Shown here: one piece after another, positions 44,526-52,600 of the stretch
Layout: each line of letters starts with the position of its first letter
How positions within the stretch are numbered: the stretch's first letter is position 1
Source: a virus
Virus record (IMG/VR): IMGVR_UViG_3300004151_000006
Span: 64,001 to 128,000 of that record
DNA length: 64,000 bases
Strand: one strand, 5' to 3'
Position numbers and translations under genes: made by a program
Notes under the pieces: model-generated
Database searches by the model: none
What the model was told of the DNA's origin: nothing
The model's input: the letters and a program-made list of their open reading frames with translations, nothing else

Positions 44526-44936
44526 ATGAGTACTGAAAATGTTTTCAATAGATTTAAAAAGAAAATGGTTGCTTTTTTTAATAAGAAAATAAATGCCCTT
44601 TTTAGTGTAGAAATAGTCAATGGTGGACCACAGTCTGTAGTGGAAGATGAATCACCAGAACATGCAATTATTGGTATATCAGAACCTATGTATGGTGCAT
44701 TAAAATGTATTGCTATATCACATCATCTTTCCACGAATGAGGTTATACAACAATTTTTTAAACTTGGGTTTTTAGTCAATCATATCGAGCAGACTGGTGG
44801 TAAATTTGGTATTAAAAATAAAGATGCTAAACGTATTGAATATTGTTCCTTTTTAAAAGATCTAGATAGTAAGCGACAAGTAGCACGCTTACTTGATGAA
44901 GTCCTCAACACTTTACCAAAGAAGGAGGAAGACTAA
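44526..44936 (+). CDS. Ribbon-helix-helix-like protein, 136 residues
   Basis: The start follows AAGGGAAGGATTTAAATACA. ISEPMYGALKCIAISHHLSTNEVIQQFFKLGF resembles a strand plus two helices of a ribbon-helix-helix DNA-binding domain. QTGGKFGIKNKDAKRIEY follows it, closely like KQGGRLYIKRKNGSKEY in the smaller protein at 45695. So the two are probably paralogues with the same wing-like extension. It may be a DNA-binding regulator; this one has an extra N-terminal basic helix. Confidence 0.6.
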   Translation: MSTENVFNRFKKKMVAFFNKKINALFSVEIVNGGPQSVVEDESPEHAIIGISEPMYGALKCIAISHHLSTNEVIQQFFKLGFLVNHIEQTGGKFGIKNKDAKRIEYCSFLKDLDSKRQVARLLDEVLNTLPKKEED

Positions 44937-44937
44937 T

Positions 44938-45702
44938 ATGTTTATTTTGACTAAAGGTGGTAGTGTTTATTATACGGAACGTTCTTATGAGGATATTTTT
45001 CAGTTCCACATGGAATATATCCAGGGTATCATAGAGGATAATAAAGAAGTCACCTTGGTGACTAGTAATAAGATCTTACATAACATGCATGCGCAAGATG
45101 TATATTTGGAAGAAGGATACACATTCTTTGATTTCATCATGATGTTGGTGAATTATCCCAACCTTAAGTTGTTGAATGTATATATTCAAAGCCATCTGGA
45201 TCGATTGGAAACCATCGATCTCAATTATGTTGATGGTAAAACTTATGATGGTGGGCATCTGGGTATTCTTAAAATGTTTTATCCCCAAAATGAAGAACAT
45301 TATTTTGGTACTTTTGATACACAAAACACCCAATTACGATGGTTCTTTGATAAAAATGAAGAACGTCATGAGGGTGTAATGATCAATACTTGGGAAACCT
45401 ATAAAGAAATGGTCGGAAATAGTACTTTAAATTATGGTTGGATAGAACAATATGGTTATGGAATGGATGGTGAAATTCATTGGGATAAATTGATCAATAA
45501 TGAAATCTTTCTCATGTACAATATCTATGATTATGAAGATGGTACCATGATCTCCGAATGTCCCAGTATCAACTTTCATGAATTCTTGACTACACTATTG
45601 AATTCTGTGTGCTGCAGGCCAGCTGATGAAGTAGGTGGATATATTCAGTCTATCATTGGTAGTGATGATGAAGAATTAGAAGATGTGACAGAAGATGAGT
45701 AA
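44938..45702 (+). CDS. Unknown protein, 254 residues, possibly distant 'DLPI' relative
   Basis: The start follows AGAAGGAGGAAGACTAAT. YTFFDFIMMLVNYPNLKLL near residues 58-76 and INFHEFLTTLLNSV near the end occupy the same places as the FxxFI and F-rich helix segments of the 'DLPI' proteins, but the DLPI motif itself is missing. Strongly acidic C-terminus (GSDDEELEDVTEDE). Its stop overlaps the next start. The function is unknown. Confidence 0.68.
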   Translation: MFILTKGGSVYYTERSYEDIFQFHMEYIQGIIEDNKEVTLVTSNKILHNMHAQDVYLEEGYTFFDFIMMLVNYPNLKLLNVYIQSHLDRLETIDLNYVDGKTYDGGHLGILKMFYPQNEEHYFGTFDTQNTQLRWFFDKNEERHEGVMINTWETYKEMVGNSTLNYGWIEQYGYGMDGEIHWDKLINNEIFLMYNIYDYEDGTMISECPSINFHEFLTTLLNSVCCRPADEVGGYIQSIIGSDDEELEDVTEDE

Positions 45703-45907
45703 AAATATCAAACGATATAATCTAGCATTACCTAAACGGATAATGGATGATATCATTGAAGTATGTAAACAGGAAGGTATGACTATCCTGGAATTTATCA
45801 GAAAGTGTGTTCGTATGGGCGTATTTATCGACACTGCTATAAAACAAGGTGGGAGATTATACATTAAACGTAAAAATGGGAGTAAAGAATATTTGGAGAT
45901 CATTTGA
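45695..45907 (+). CDS. Ribbon-helix-helix protein, 70 residues
   Basis: KRYNLALPKRIMDDIIEVCKQEGMTILEFIRKCVRMGVFI has the strand (RYNLALP), helix, turn and helix order of ribbon-helix-helix repressors. GGRLYIKRKNGSKEYLEII follows, a tail often seen in small bacterial members of this class. It probably binds DNA as a dimer and may regulate this operon. It overlaps the gene before it by 8 nt. Confidence 0.72.
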   Translation: MSKNIKRYNLALPKRIMDDIIEVCKQEGMTILEFIRKCVRMGVFIDTAIKQGGRLYIKRKNGSKEYLEII

Positions 45908-45908
45908 T

Positions 45909-46346
45909 ATGATGAAAGAATTTAAATCTTTCATCAGGGCACTTACTGTAGCAAATCAATTTATTATAACAGATGATCCAATTGGAATGAAATTAAAAAG
46001 ACAGATATGTATGACATGTACTTTTGATTTTAGAGTCACATTAGTTATCTATACTGCTGGTTATTCAAACAAACTATCACACAATAAATTTAATGAATAT
46101 TTAGTTGCTTTAGTAAATTTTGAATATACGAATATCAGTAGTCTAAAACCTTGGATACAAGAGTATTGCGATAAATGGGGATATTCTTTTGAATCTCAAT
46201 ATCAAAAATTTAAGAAAGGTAAAGGTCAGATTTGGAGCTATTATGTACTTGAACAATATGTAAAATATTTAGAATTTGATATTTTTAAAGATTCTAAAAC
46301 TGAAATATTAGTTCTAGGCATGGTGGATATTTTGGAAAATATGTAA
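45909..46346 (+). CDS. Unknown protein, 145 residues
   Basis: The start at 45909 follows TGGAGATCATTTGAT, one base after the previous stop. It is soluble and rich in aromatic residues and Lys. No recognised domain. It is the last gene of the 39.6-46.3 kb cluster. Confidence 0.65.
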   Translation: MMKEFKSFIRALTVANQFIITDDPIGMKLKRQICMTCTFDFRVTLVIYTAGYSNKLSHNKFNEYLVALVNFEYTNISSLKPWIQEYCDKWGYSFESQYQKFKKGKGQIWSYYVLEQYVKYLEFDIFKDSKTEILVLGMVDILENM

Positions 46347-46350
46347 TAAA

Positions 46351-46397
46351 GTACACTACAGGGGTATAGTCGAGATGACTATACCCCTGTAGTGTAC
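46351..46397. terminator. Long hairpin terminator (20-bp stem)
   Basis: Arms 46351-46370 and 46378-46397 (GTACACTACAGGGGTATAGT) pair perfectly with a 7-nt loop. It is the longest perfect stem noted in the window. Confidence 0.75.
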
Positions 46398-46408
46398 ACA
46401 AATTCATG

Positions 46409-46436
46409 TGTTTTTAAATATATATTATTCGAGTGA
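46409..46436 (+). promoter_or_regulatory. AT-rich phage promoter box (copy 10)
   Basis: TTTTTAAATATATATTATTC lies about 54 nt before the HNH gene start. Confidence 0.65.
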
Positions 46437-46471
46437 TAAACATTATTTCTTCTCAACGGAGGAGTGTACAT

Positions 46472-47530
46472 ATGTCTTATTTGGAGAATCGACCACAAAT
46501 ACAATTAGAGTTGGATGATATCTTAAATGTGGATTCAAATCGATCGATTCCTGATTTAGAATGGTTCTATGAACAGATTATACAAGATCGTTTCGAATTA
46601 TTGGAAAAAGATACAGTAGTTTATGATAAATTACGTGATAAAATTTCCATTCCAGGCAAGCAGGTACGAGAAAATGAAACCAAAGAATGTATAAAACATT
46701 ATTTAAAATTGAGATTGAAGGGATTGATTGAAATCCCAAATGTCAGACAAATTGATTTTCATCGATTTGTATGGATGTATTATCATCGTCAGTTGATACC
46801 GGAAGGATATCAGATACACCATAAAGATGAAGATAAGTGGAATAATTGGCATGAAAATTTAGAACTAATAACTCTAAAAGAACATGTTGGGCATCACTAT
46901 AATAAAAATAATGGAGTTAACTTACATTCGGAAGTCTCTAAAAATGAATCGTTGGTAGGAAATCTGGAATTTAATAAATTGAGAAAGAAATATTTTTATA
47001 TGGGCAATATGAAATTGTGTTCATGCTGCAACAGATTTCTTACATTGGATAAATTTACTAAAGACGGTGGAACGCATGCTGCTATAAATTTTAGACCAGA
47101 ATGTAAAGAATGTAGAAGTGTGCGTCGTAGCAAAACATCAAAAGAGATCTATCAATTTCCACTAGGTATGCTCAATGACTACATCATCACCGATATACGA
47201 TTCAAATTTAATATCATGAATTGGACTTTTAATGCGATTCTAAAGAAATATATTTCAGAAGGGCTCACTGAAGAAACTCTCAAGGATATACTTTTAGGTA
47301 AGACCTATACTCATCTTAAACTAGTACATGGTAAAAGTAATACCACGTATAGAAATCCAGAATATGTAACAGAAATCGAGTACAACCATATCCGTACAGC
47401 CAAAGCACAAGCTGACTTTACTATAGATGAACTTTGTATGATCTATGGAAGAGATAAAGAGATTATAGAAACTATATTGAAACATAGAAATTATGAAAAT
47501 ACATTTGGGCAACACATTATATGTGAATAG
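46472..47530 (+). CDS. HNH homing-type endonuclease with zinc-binding region, 352 residues
   Basis: The start follows ACGGAGGAGTGTACAT. FHRFVWMYYHR, then GYQIHHKDEDKWNNWHENLELITLKEHVGHH (about residues 112-142), is a standard HNH nuclease core with the His pair and Asn. A second part has CSCC ... CKEC (about residues 188-218), a Cys4 zinc site. The C-terminus (FTIDELCMIYGRDKEIIETIL) looks like a helix-turn-helix for target recognition. It is free-standing, directly upstream of two tRNA genes, as is common for mobile endonucleases in phages. Confidence 0.88.
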   Translation: MSYLENRPQIQLELDDILNVDSNRSIPDLEWFYEQIIQDRFELLEKDTVVYDKLRDKISIPGKQVRENETKECIKHYLKLRLKGLIEIPNVRQIDFHRFVWMYYHRQLIPEGYQIHHKDEDKWNNWHENLELITLKEHVGHHYNKNNGVNLHSEVSKNESLVGNLEFNKLRKKYFYMGNMKLCSCCNRFLTLDKFTKDGGTHAAINFRPECKECRSVRRSKTSKEIYQFPLGMLNDYIITDIRFKFNIMNWTFNAILKKYISEGLTEETLKDILLGKTYTHLKLVHGKSNTTYRNPEYVTEIEYNHIRTAKAQADFTIDELCMIYGRDKEIIETILKHRNYENTFGQHIICE

Positions 47531-47538
47531 TTCTTAGT

Positions 47539-47615
47539 GGCCGGGTAGCACAGAGGCAGTTTGCGCCCCGCTTACACCGGGGAGGTCGGGATTTCAAAAT
47601 TCCCCCTGGCCACCA
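47539..47615 (+). tRNA. tRNA-Val (anticodon UAC), CCA encoded
   Basis: The acceptor stem GGCCGGG pairs with CCTGGCC (one G.U), discriminator A, then CCA at 47613-47615. The anticodon stem CCCCG/CGGGG encloses CTTACAC, giving UAC. The D-stem is short and the last pair of the T-stem is T.T, so the molecule is slightly degenerate. It lies 9 nt after the HNH gene. Confidence 0.88.
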
Positions 47616-47621
47616 ATCAAT

Positions 47622-47694
47622 TCCTCGGTAGCACAATTGGCAGTGCTGGCGACTGTTAATCGCCCCGTTGGCAGTTCGAGTCTGTCCCGAGGAG
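47622..47694 (+). tRNA. tRNA-Asn (anticodon GUU)
   Basis: The acceptor TCCTCGG pairs perfectly with CCGAGGA and the discriminator is G. The anticodon stem GGCGA/TCGCC encloses CTGTTAA, giving GUU. The T-stem GGCAG/CTGTC and loop TTCGAGT are regular. No CCA is encoded, unlike the neighbouring tRNA. Confidence 0.9.
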
Positions 47695-47700
47695 AAGATA

Positions 47701-47720
47701 TCGGAGCGATTTCGCTCCGA
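47701..47720 (+). terminator. Hairpin after the tRNAs
   Basis: TCGGAGCG pairs with CGCTCCGA around ATTT, 6 nt after tRNA-Asn. It may be a processing or termination signal. Confidence 0.55.
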
Positions 47721-47742
47721 CCATATATTGAGCAGTGTGATC

Positions 47743-47772
47743 ACCAGAGCACCCAGTATTGGGTGCTCTGGT
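47743..47772. terminator. Palindromic terminator
   Basis: A 13-bp stem (ACCAGAGCACCCA arm) with a 4-nt loop closes the HNH/tRNA unit just before the next promoter box. Confidence 0.7.
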
Positions 47773-47788
47773 AGTCCTCGATTCTCAT

Positions 47789-47817
47789 ATATTTTTTAAA
47801 TATATATTATTTTAGTG
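47789..47817 (+). promoter_or_regulatory. AT-rich phage promoter box (copy 11)
   Basis: ATTTTTTAAATATATATTAT is nearly identical to copy 9 (39525), about 51 nt before the 47853 start. Confidence 0.65.
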
Positions 47818-47852
47818 AACATGGATGTTTAAACTTTTTTAAGAGGGGTTAT

Positions 47853-48257
47853 ATGGAACCAAAATTTATGAAAACTACATTCTCTCAAATACTATACGTA
47901 CTTCAATTTACTTCTTATCATGATCGACATGATAATAGTGATTATATCAATGAATATTTGGAATTCTTACATAGCTGGAATGATTGGGATAGTTGGGAAA
48001 ATAGGGCTAAATATAGAGGCTTAGCTAATTATATTCTTTGCATGAATCTCTGGATAATAGTCAAGAAATTACAATATCGATATCAATATAAAGAAGGATA
48101 TTCCAATCTTATTATAAATTTGAAAGATTTTTTATATGAGAATAAAATTCCTATCAATGAACAATTTGACTATCAATATATTCTAGGCTATCTTTTTGGA
48201 TTTTCTGATAGATATAAATTAGGTATTGATGATATCTTTAAAAAGGAGGAGTCCTAA
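47853..48257 (+). CDS. Unknown protein, 134 residues
   Basis: The start follows AAGAGGGGTTAT. It is helical and aromatic-rich (SWNDWDSWENRAKYRG), soluble, with no recognised family. It is the first gene of a unit that reaches to about 52.2 kb. Confidence 0.65.
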   Translation: MEPKFMKTTFSQILYVLQFTSYHDRHDNSDYINEYLEFLHSWNDWDSWENRAKYRGLANYILCMNLWIIVKKLQYRYQYKEGYSNLIINLKDFLYENKIPINEQFDYQYILGYLFGFSDRYKLGIDDIFKKEES

Positions 48258-48258
48258 C

Positions 48259-48840
48259 ATGAATACAACTAGCTATATTGTCCCAGCATGCCCTGACATT
48301 ACAGATAAATTATCACTTCAATTCAATCTGGTGATCAAAGATGATCAACAAATATTGGAACATTGGAATGATAATAATATTGGAGAATTGTTAGCTGGTG
48401 AAGTGTTACTACTTAATCCATTTCCAGAGAAAACATCATTTCTATTTACCATGAGACATCTCATTGAATTTTGTATACGTAGGCCTTCGATAAATATGAT
48501 ATTTCAAAATTTTACATATCTGATGGATGCATATCTGGATCTTATTCCAACGATGAATAAATCCGAATATACTGATAAGAATATTAACTTTGATTTTGAA
48601 GATATCTTATTCACACAAAAACACGGTGATTATCAATTCATTCTTTCAGAGAATGGTGTTGGTGAATCTGATACAGCATTTAAATTGAATAGACCTAAAC
48701 AATTTGGAAACATTCATTTGATTGATATTTTAGATCTCCCTATCTTTTATGATAAAAACTATAATTTCAATACCTGGTTTAATTTTATTACTATATTTAT
48801 AAATAGTACCATTTATACTGTTAATATTGTTTTAGTATAA
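48259..48840 (+). CDS. 'DLPI' family member 3, unknown, 193 residues
   Basis: The start at 48259 follows AAAAGGAGGAGTCCTAAC. FTMRHLIEFCIRRPSI (about residue 65) and HLIDILDLPIFYDK (about residue 158), then FNTWFNFITIFINS, match the family pattern found at 41625, 43816 and 50884. The function is unknown. Its stop overlaps the next start (TAATG). Confidence 0.7.
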   Translation: MNTTSYIVPACPDITDKLSLQFNLVIKDDQQILEHWNDNNIGELLAGEVLLLNPFPEKTSFLFTMRHLIEFCIRRPSINMIFQNFTYLMDAYLDLIPTMNKSEYTDKNINFDFEDILFTQKHGDYQFILSENGVGESDTAFKLNRPKQFGNIHLIDILDLPIFYDKNYNFNTWFNFITIFINSTIYTVNIVLV

Positions 48841-49349
48841 TGTTGATAGATATTAAATCCCTTATTGTTGGAAATGAATCCATATTGCTTTCAAATGTAA
48901 AATCTGTATCAGATATACAAGAGTGTATGAAAGATATTGAATATGAAAGATTTACTGATGAAACTAAATATATTGTAAAGACACCAGATCAAGTGCTTAA
49001 GCAAAAGAAGTGTGTGTGTTATGATGCTGTGGAATTGGAAAGAGTATTATTTGAAAAATTGAGATATGAATATCGAACATATTTTATCTATGAATTTGAT
49101 GAGTCTGGTATATCGGGTACTCACACTTTTCTACTTTATAAAGAAGATATGAAATATTGGTTATTTGAACATAGTTGGGTAAAACATCGTGGTATCCATG
49201 GTCCATTTAAAACCTATGAAAATGGAAAACAATATGTAACTAATAAGTTTAAAATGGAATCTCATGTGGCTATCAAAGAATATAAAAAGTTTAATTTCAA
49301 AGGTATGGATCTAAACCAATTCGGGCAATATATCATGGATCATTATTGA
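48840..49349 (+). CDS. Transglutaminase/papain-like protein, 169 residues
   Basis: KKCVCYDAVELERVLF (C60), SGTHTFLLY (H95) and YWLFEHSWVKHRGIHGPF (E110 or H111) give an ordered Cys-His-acid layout like small transglutaminase-like cysteine enzymes of bacteria ('G.CyD...le......THtfl......yw.EhsW....G'). The pattern is recalled rather than searched. It could hydrolyse or crosslink a peptide or amide bond. Coupled to the upstream gene through TAATG. Confidence 0.55.
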   Translation: MLIDIKSLIVGNESILLSNVKSVSDIQECMKDIEYERFTDETKYIVKTPDQVLKQKKCVCYDAVELERVLFEKLRYEYRTYFIYEFDESGISGTHTFLLYKEDMKYWLFEHSWVKHRGIHGPFKTYENGKQYVTNKFKMESHVAIKEYKKFNFKGMDLNQFGQYIMDHY

Positions 49350-49398
49350 TTCTAATCCTCTTTAATCTCTTAACCCTCTAACCTAAGGAGAAGACTCC

Positions 49399-50118
49399 AT
49401 GGAACTTAATATCATTGCTGGGGTTGCAGGGTCTGGTAAAACTCTTAAATTGATGAATACAGTATTTGAAATTGAACCAAATAAAGAGGAACCAAAAGAA
49501 TTGGTTGTTATCACTACTAACATGACTGGTGCTATTGGTGTATTGATTAGACTTATTGCTGATGAAATGGAAAGACCTATGTGGGAGAATCTCTCTTTTG
49601 ATGAAAAGCTTATTTATGTGAAAAAATATTTTAGCATGAAGAAAAGATACAATATTGTGTTTTATGATACCATTACTGAATTCTTATTTAAGACTGAATA
49701 CAAACCTATTGATATTGATCATTTATATATTGATCGTCCCGGTGAAGATCCCACTAAATTTGAAGATATTGCTCGAGTGTATAAAGCCACTGAGTGTGTT
49801 ATTTTCATGGTATTTGATCTTAATCGTGCTGCACACCAGTTAATGTTTGAACAATATTCTCGTAATGATCCAAATGGATTGCGTGAATTGAATCATACTC
49901 ATTTTTGTAGTATACAAGAAGTAACTTTATATAAAGAAGCAGATCGTGTAGTGATGACAAGAATAAGTCATAACCCAAGTCCTGAAATGGATGGTGATGG
50001 TAAAAGCATATTTTATCAATATATCAATAAAGAAAGATATACTAAATGTCAGGGTAATCTTTATAAATATGAGATTAAACCATCTTGTAAATTAGTGGGA
50101 GTTGATAATACAGATTAA
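49399..50118 (+). CDS. P-loop NTPase, 239 residues
   Basis: The start follows CCTAAGGAGAAGACTCC. Walker A is GVAGSGKT at residues 8-15, directly after the first strand, and YNIVFYDTI (about residues 85-93) is the likely Walker B strand. The order resembles small RecA/AAA-like or T4 helicase-like NTPases, but no subgroup is certain. The C-terminus is Lys/Tyr-rich. Its stop overlaps the next start (TAATG). Confidence 0.75.
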   Translation: MELNIIAGVAGSGKTLKLMNTVFEIEPNKEEPKELVVITTNMTGAIGVLIRLIADEMERPMWENLSFDEKLIYVKKYFSMKKRYNIVFYDTITEFLFKTEYKPIDIDHLYIDRPGEDPTKFEDIARVYKATECVIFMVFDLNRAAHQLMFEQYSRNDPNGLRELNHTHFCSIQEVTLYKEADRVVMTRISHNPSPEMDGDGKSIFYQYINKERYTKCQGNLYKYEIKPSCKLVGVDNTD

Positions 50119-50504
50119 TGTGTAAGCTCAATCCACCAATTGAAACTGATTTAAAATCAAACACTCTTCAAATGTATTGGGATGAATTATCATTTTTCTC
50201 TACACCAGGATTGACAAGATGGGCGTTTAATCAGATAGTGGAAGATTGTATTCTTGAAAGAGATGGGTGGGTCAATACTGATATTTCCAATAGTGAGTTT
50301 ATATTAAAATGTAAAAAATCAATCAATGGAGAGCATAAAGCAGATATAAGTCGTATGTATCATTGTAGAGGCACCAGTAAATCAAACTTAGTTGCAGCTT
50401 CATTTATCAAACAAATTTTAGATAAATATATATATCGTTGGAATCCCAATTATAGTTTTATAGATAGTATTTATAAATGGAGGGCTTCCCATGGATCTGA
50501 ATGA
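50118..50504 (+). CDS. Unknown protein, 128 residues
   Basis: The start overlaps the NTPase stop. The protein is mixed alpha/beta and Trp-rich (MYWDELSFF, LTRWAFNQIVED, DGWVNTD), without recognised motifs. It may be a partner of the NTPase. It overlaps the next gene by 14 nt. Confidence 0.62.
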   Translation: MCKLNPPIETDLKSNTLQMYWDELSFFSTPGLTRWAFNQIVEDCILERDGWVNTDISNSEFILKCKKSINGEHKADISRMYHCRGTSKSNLVAASFIKQILDKYIYRWNPNYSFIDSIYKWRASHGSE

Positions 50505-50871
50505 TTACCCTAAGTCTGTGGTAGAAAGTGCAATAAAAGTAAGTGAAATGTTTCGAACGCTTTATTGCAATCCTGAGATATTTTCTGGAAAAATGACCGA
50601 TGAAGAGATTGTGATAGCACTTCTTAATGAATATGGAATTTCTAAAAAAGATAAAATGTGGGATTATGTTAGTGGTGATAGTTTACTTGGTATAAAAGAG
50701 ATTATGGAAGTGTGTGAATTCTTTGAAATTCATCCAGGAATATTCACAAAGTTTAGAGTGTTGTGTTTGAAAGTTCCTCAAAAATATCGAATTCAAGAAG
50801 ATAGTGGTGATGACGATGATCTTCCTCCAACCAATCCAATTGGTGCATTTATTCATAAAAATTACTTTTAA
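50491..50871 (+). CDS. Unknown protein, 126 residues
   Basis: The start follows ATGGAGGGCTTCCC. It is helical for about 105 residues, then has an acidic linker (EDSGDDDD) and a short hydrophobic tail. IKEIMEVCEFFEIHPGIFTKFRVL could be a helix-turn-helix but is unconvincing. No family recognised. Confidence 0.62.
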   Translation: MDLNDYPKSVVESAIKVSEMFRTLYCNPEIFSGKMTDEEIVIALLNEYGISKKDKMWDYVSGDSLLGIKEIMEVCEFFEIHPGIFTKFRVLCLKVPQKYRIQEDSGDDDDLPPTNPIGAFIHKNYF

Positions 50872-50883
50872 TGAGGAAACTAA

Positions 50884-51450
50884 ATGAAAATAGTCATTCA
50901 GAATGATGGTGTTTTATGTACCTTAGATAATAATAATGATTATACTGAACCCCATTGTATGTTTGAAAGAATTGTATACAGATTCAACCATAAAATATTA
51001 CAATATTTAAACTATCCAGTAGAATTCTGGGGTACTGTGCGTTTAAGTAGTATCATGATGATGTTAAAAAAGTATCCCAGTTTTTATAAATGTTTTCCTG
51101 AACTCAAAAAACTTGTAGATAAATATGAGGAAGTAAAATATAAGCCATGCAATAAACCAAAGTTTAAGTATATTGAATTCTTTAGTTACATTGATACACA
51201 AATTACTATTGAAAAAATTAAGATTGATAATAAACTTGAAATTGAATATGTTCCAGCAATGATCCATACTGATATTGATATTGGGACTAAAGATGAAACA
51301 ATATGTACACCAAGTAATAATCTTGAGGATATCTTAGATCTACCCATTAGACTCAATACACAACGTCTACCAAATAAAATAAATTTTACTTTATTTGAGT
51401 TTCTTGGTATATTGGAATATAGTCTTTGTAAGGAATTCAAACAATATTAA
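50884..51450 (+). CDS. 'DLPI' family member 4, unknown, 188 residues
   Basis: The start follows ATGAGGAAACTAA. TVRLSSIMMMLKKYPSFYKC (about residue 43) and NLEDILDLPIRLNT (about residue 147), then FTLFEFLGILEYSL, place it in the family described for 41625, 43816 and 48259. The function is unknown. Confidence 0.7.
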   Translation: MKIVIQNDGVLCTLDNNNDYTEPHCMFERIVYRFNHKILQYLNYPVEFWGTVRLSSIMMMLKKYPSFYKCFPELKKLVDKYEEVKYKPCNKPKFKYIEFFSYIDTQITIEKIKIDNKLEIEYVPAMIHTDIDIGTKDETICTPSNNLEDILDLPIRLNTQRLPNKINFTLFEFLGILEYSLCKEFKQY

Positions 51451-51461
51451 GGAGAATTACC

Positions 51462-51770
51462 ATGTTTAATCGTCTCATCCAAACTCTGTGTTTTATAGTC
51501 ATGTTGCTTTCTACCACTGTAGCTATCTCTGGTCCCTATCAGGGATACAATCACACACAACATCCCTCCATCTATTTTGGTGGAGATGAATATCGACCTT
51601 ATACTCCCGGTTTTCAAGAGGATCTGATGTCTGGTGATGATACTGCGTATGATAAAGCATTTAATAATGAATATGATTGGGCTCCTGGTACAAATTCTTC
51701 AAGTTATTATAATCCCATTGGGTTACCTCGAGTAGTGTGGGTAAGCCCATATACTAAATCCGGATATTAA
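51462..51770 (+). CDS. Secreted small protein, 102 residues
   Basis: The start follows AAGGAGAATTACC. A signal peptide (FNRLIQTLCFIVMLLSTTVAIS) is followed by an 80-residue Tyr/Pro/Gly/Asn-rich mature part without Cys. It is likely periplasmic. No family recognised. Confidence 0.68.
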   Translation: MFNRLIQTLCFIVMLLSTTVAISGPYQGYNHTQHPSIYFGGDEYRPYTPGFQEDLMSGDDTAYDKAFNNEYDWAPGTNSSSYYNPIGLPRVVWVSPYTKSGY

Positions 51771-51772
51771 AA

Positions 51773-52225
51773 GTGGATACATACTCATTATTTAAACATG
51801 GTTATTCTAAACAATATGATCATAAGAATCAATTACGCCGATTAATGTTTGATCCGGTAAGGGCATTTGCATATTTAATTCATGATAAATATAATAGTTA
51901 TATTCAGTATTTTAAAGAAGCAGTAATTTCGGGTATTTATGAGAATATGTACGTGGATATGTCTCATGTGTTTGCTGCAGATTTTGTAGATATTAGTGTG
52001 GATGTTGATGATGAAAAAGATTTGCGATTGTTGTTTCATTTGGTGATAAAGGATCCTAAATATGGATATCACATATATGGTATGTTAAAACGTGGTGAAC
52101 TGGTAGCTGATGGATATCGTGATCGCATAGAGGCCACACATATGTGGGATTTGAATAAATTACAAAAAATATTTAAGTTAAAAAATAATGCTTATTCTGA
52201 GTATATCAACAATTGTAATAAATAA
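51773..52225 (+). CDS. Unknown protein, 150 residues (GTG start)
   Basis: The GTG at 51773 follows the previous TAA by 2 nt; there is no strong ribosome site, so coupling is likely. Soluble, His/Tyr/Lys-rich. It is the last gene before a terminator. Confidence 0.6.
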   Translation: MDTYSLFKHGYSKQYDHKNQLRRLMFDPVRAFAYLIHDKYNSYIQYFKEAVISGIYENMYVDMSHVFAADFVDISVDVDDEKDLRLLFHLVIKDPKYGYHIYGMLKRGELVADGYRDRIEATHMWDLNKLQKIFKLKNNAYSEYINNCNK

Positions 52226-52232
52226 TTTATTT

Positions 52233-52263
52233 GATAAGGTGCTCCACAGTGGAGCACCTTATC
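52233..52263. terminator. Palindromic terminator
   Basis: A 14-bp stem (GATAAGGTGCTCCA arm) with a 3-nt loop, 8 nt after the stop. Confidence 0.7.
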
Positions 52264-52275
52264 TCAGGAGTTTTA

Positions 52276-52374
52276 ATGGAACCATCTATCACCTTTTTAG
52301 AATTTTTATATAGTGTCATGGATAATTTTAGGAGGAATAATGGAAGAAATCTTCATAACATTGCAACGATGTAG
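52276..52374 (+). CDS. Candidate 32-residue leader peptide
   Basis: ATG 52276 follows CAGGAGTTTTA. The frame ends 35 nt inside the next gene in another frame. It may couple translation of the small membrane protein that follows, or be chance. Confidence 0.35.
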   Translation: MEPSITFLEFLYSVMDNFRRNNGRNLHNIATM

Positions 52375-52588
52375 TATTCCACTTATTGTTTATTTTATTA
52401 CTTTTCTAATTTATTTTAACAATGGTGAAAAACTTGTACTATTTTTTCCAGCAATACTGGGTGCTGGCCCAGTCTTATTTATGGCTAGATTATATCAGGA
52501 CGTTTATTCTTTGATGTTGTGGGCATTAATGTTATTATTGGTGATAGCTGTTGGAATTCATCATACACCAAATCGTACCTCATCTTAG
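52340..52588 (+). CDS. Three-helix membrane protein, 82 residues
   Basis: The start follows TTTTAGGAGGAATA. Hydrophobic stretches are PLIVYFITFLIYF, LVLFFPAILGAGPVLFMA and LMLWALMLLLVIAVGI. It is small and polytopic, with a His/Arg tail. Holin-like in shape but with no family match. Confidence 0.65.
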   Translation: MEEIFITLQRCSIPLIVYFITFLIYFNNGEKLVLFFPAILGAGPVLFMARLYQDVYSLMLWALMLLLVIAVGIHHTPNRTSS

Positions 52589-52600
52589 TCCGGGAGTAAT

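Noticed and set aside
52276-52374. Spanin or toxin reading of the 32-codon frame
   Set aside because: No signal or membrane segment; kept only as a possible translational leader.
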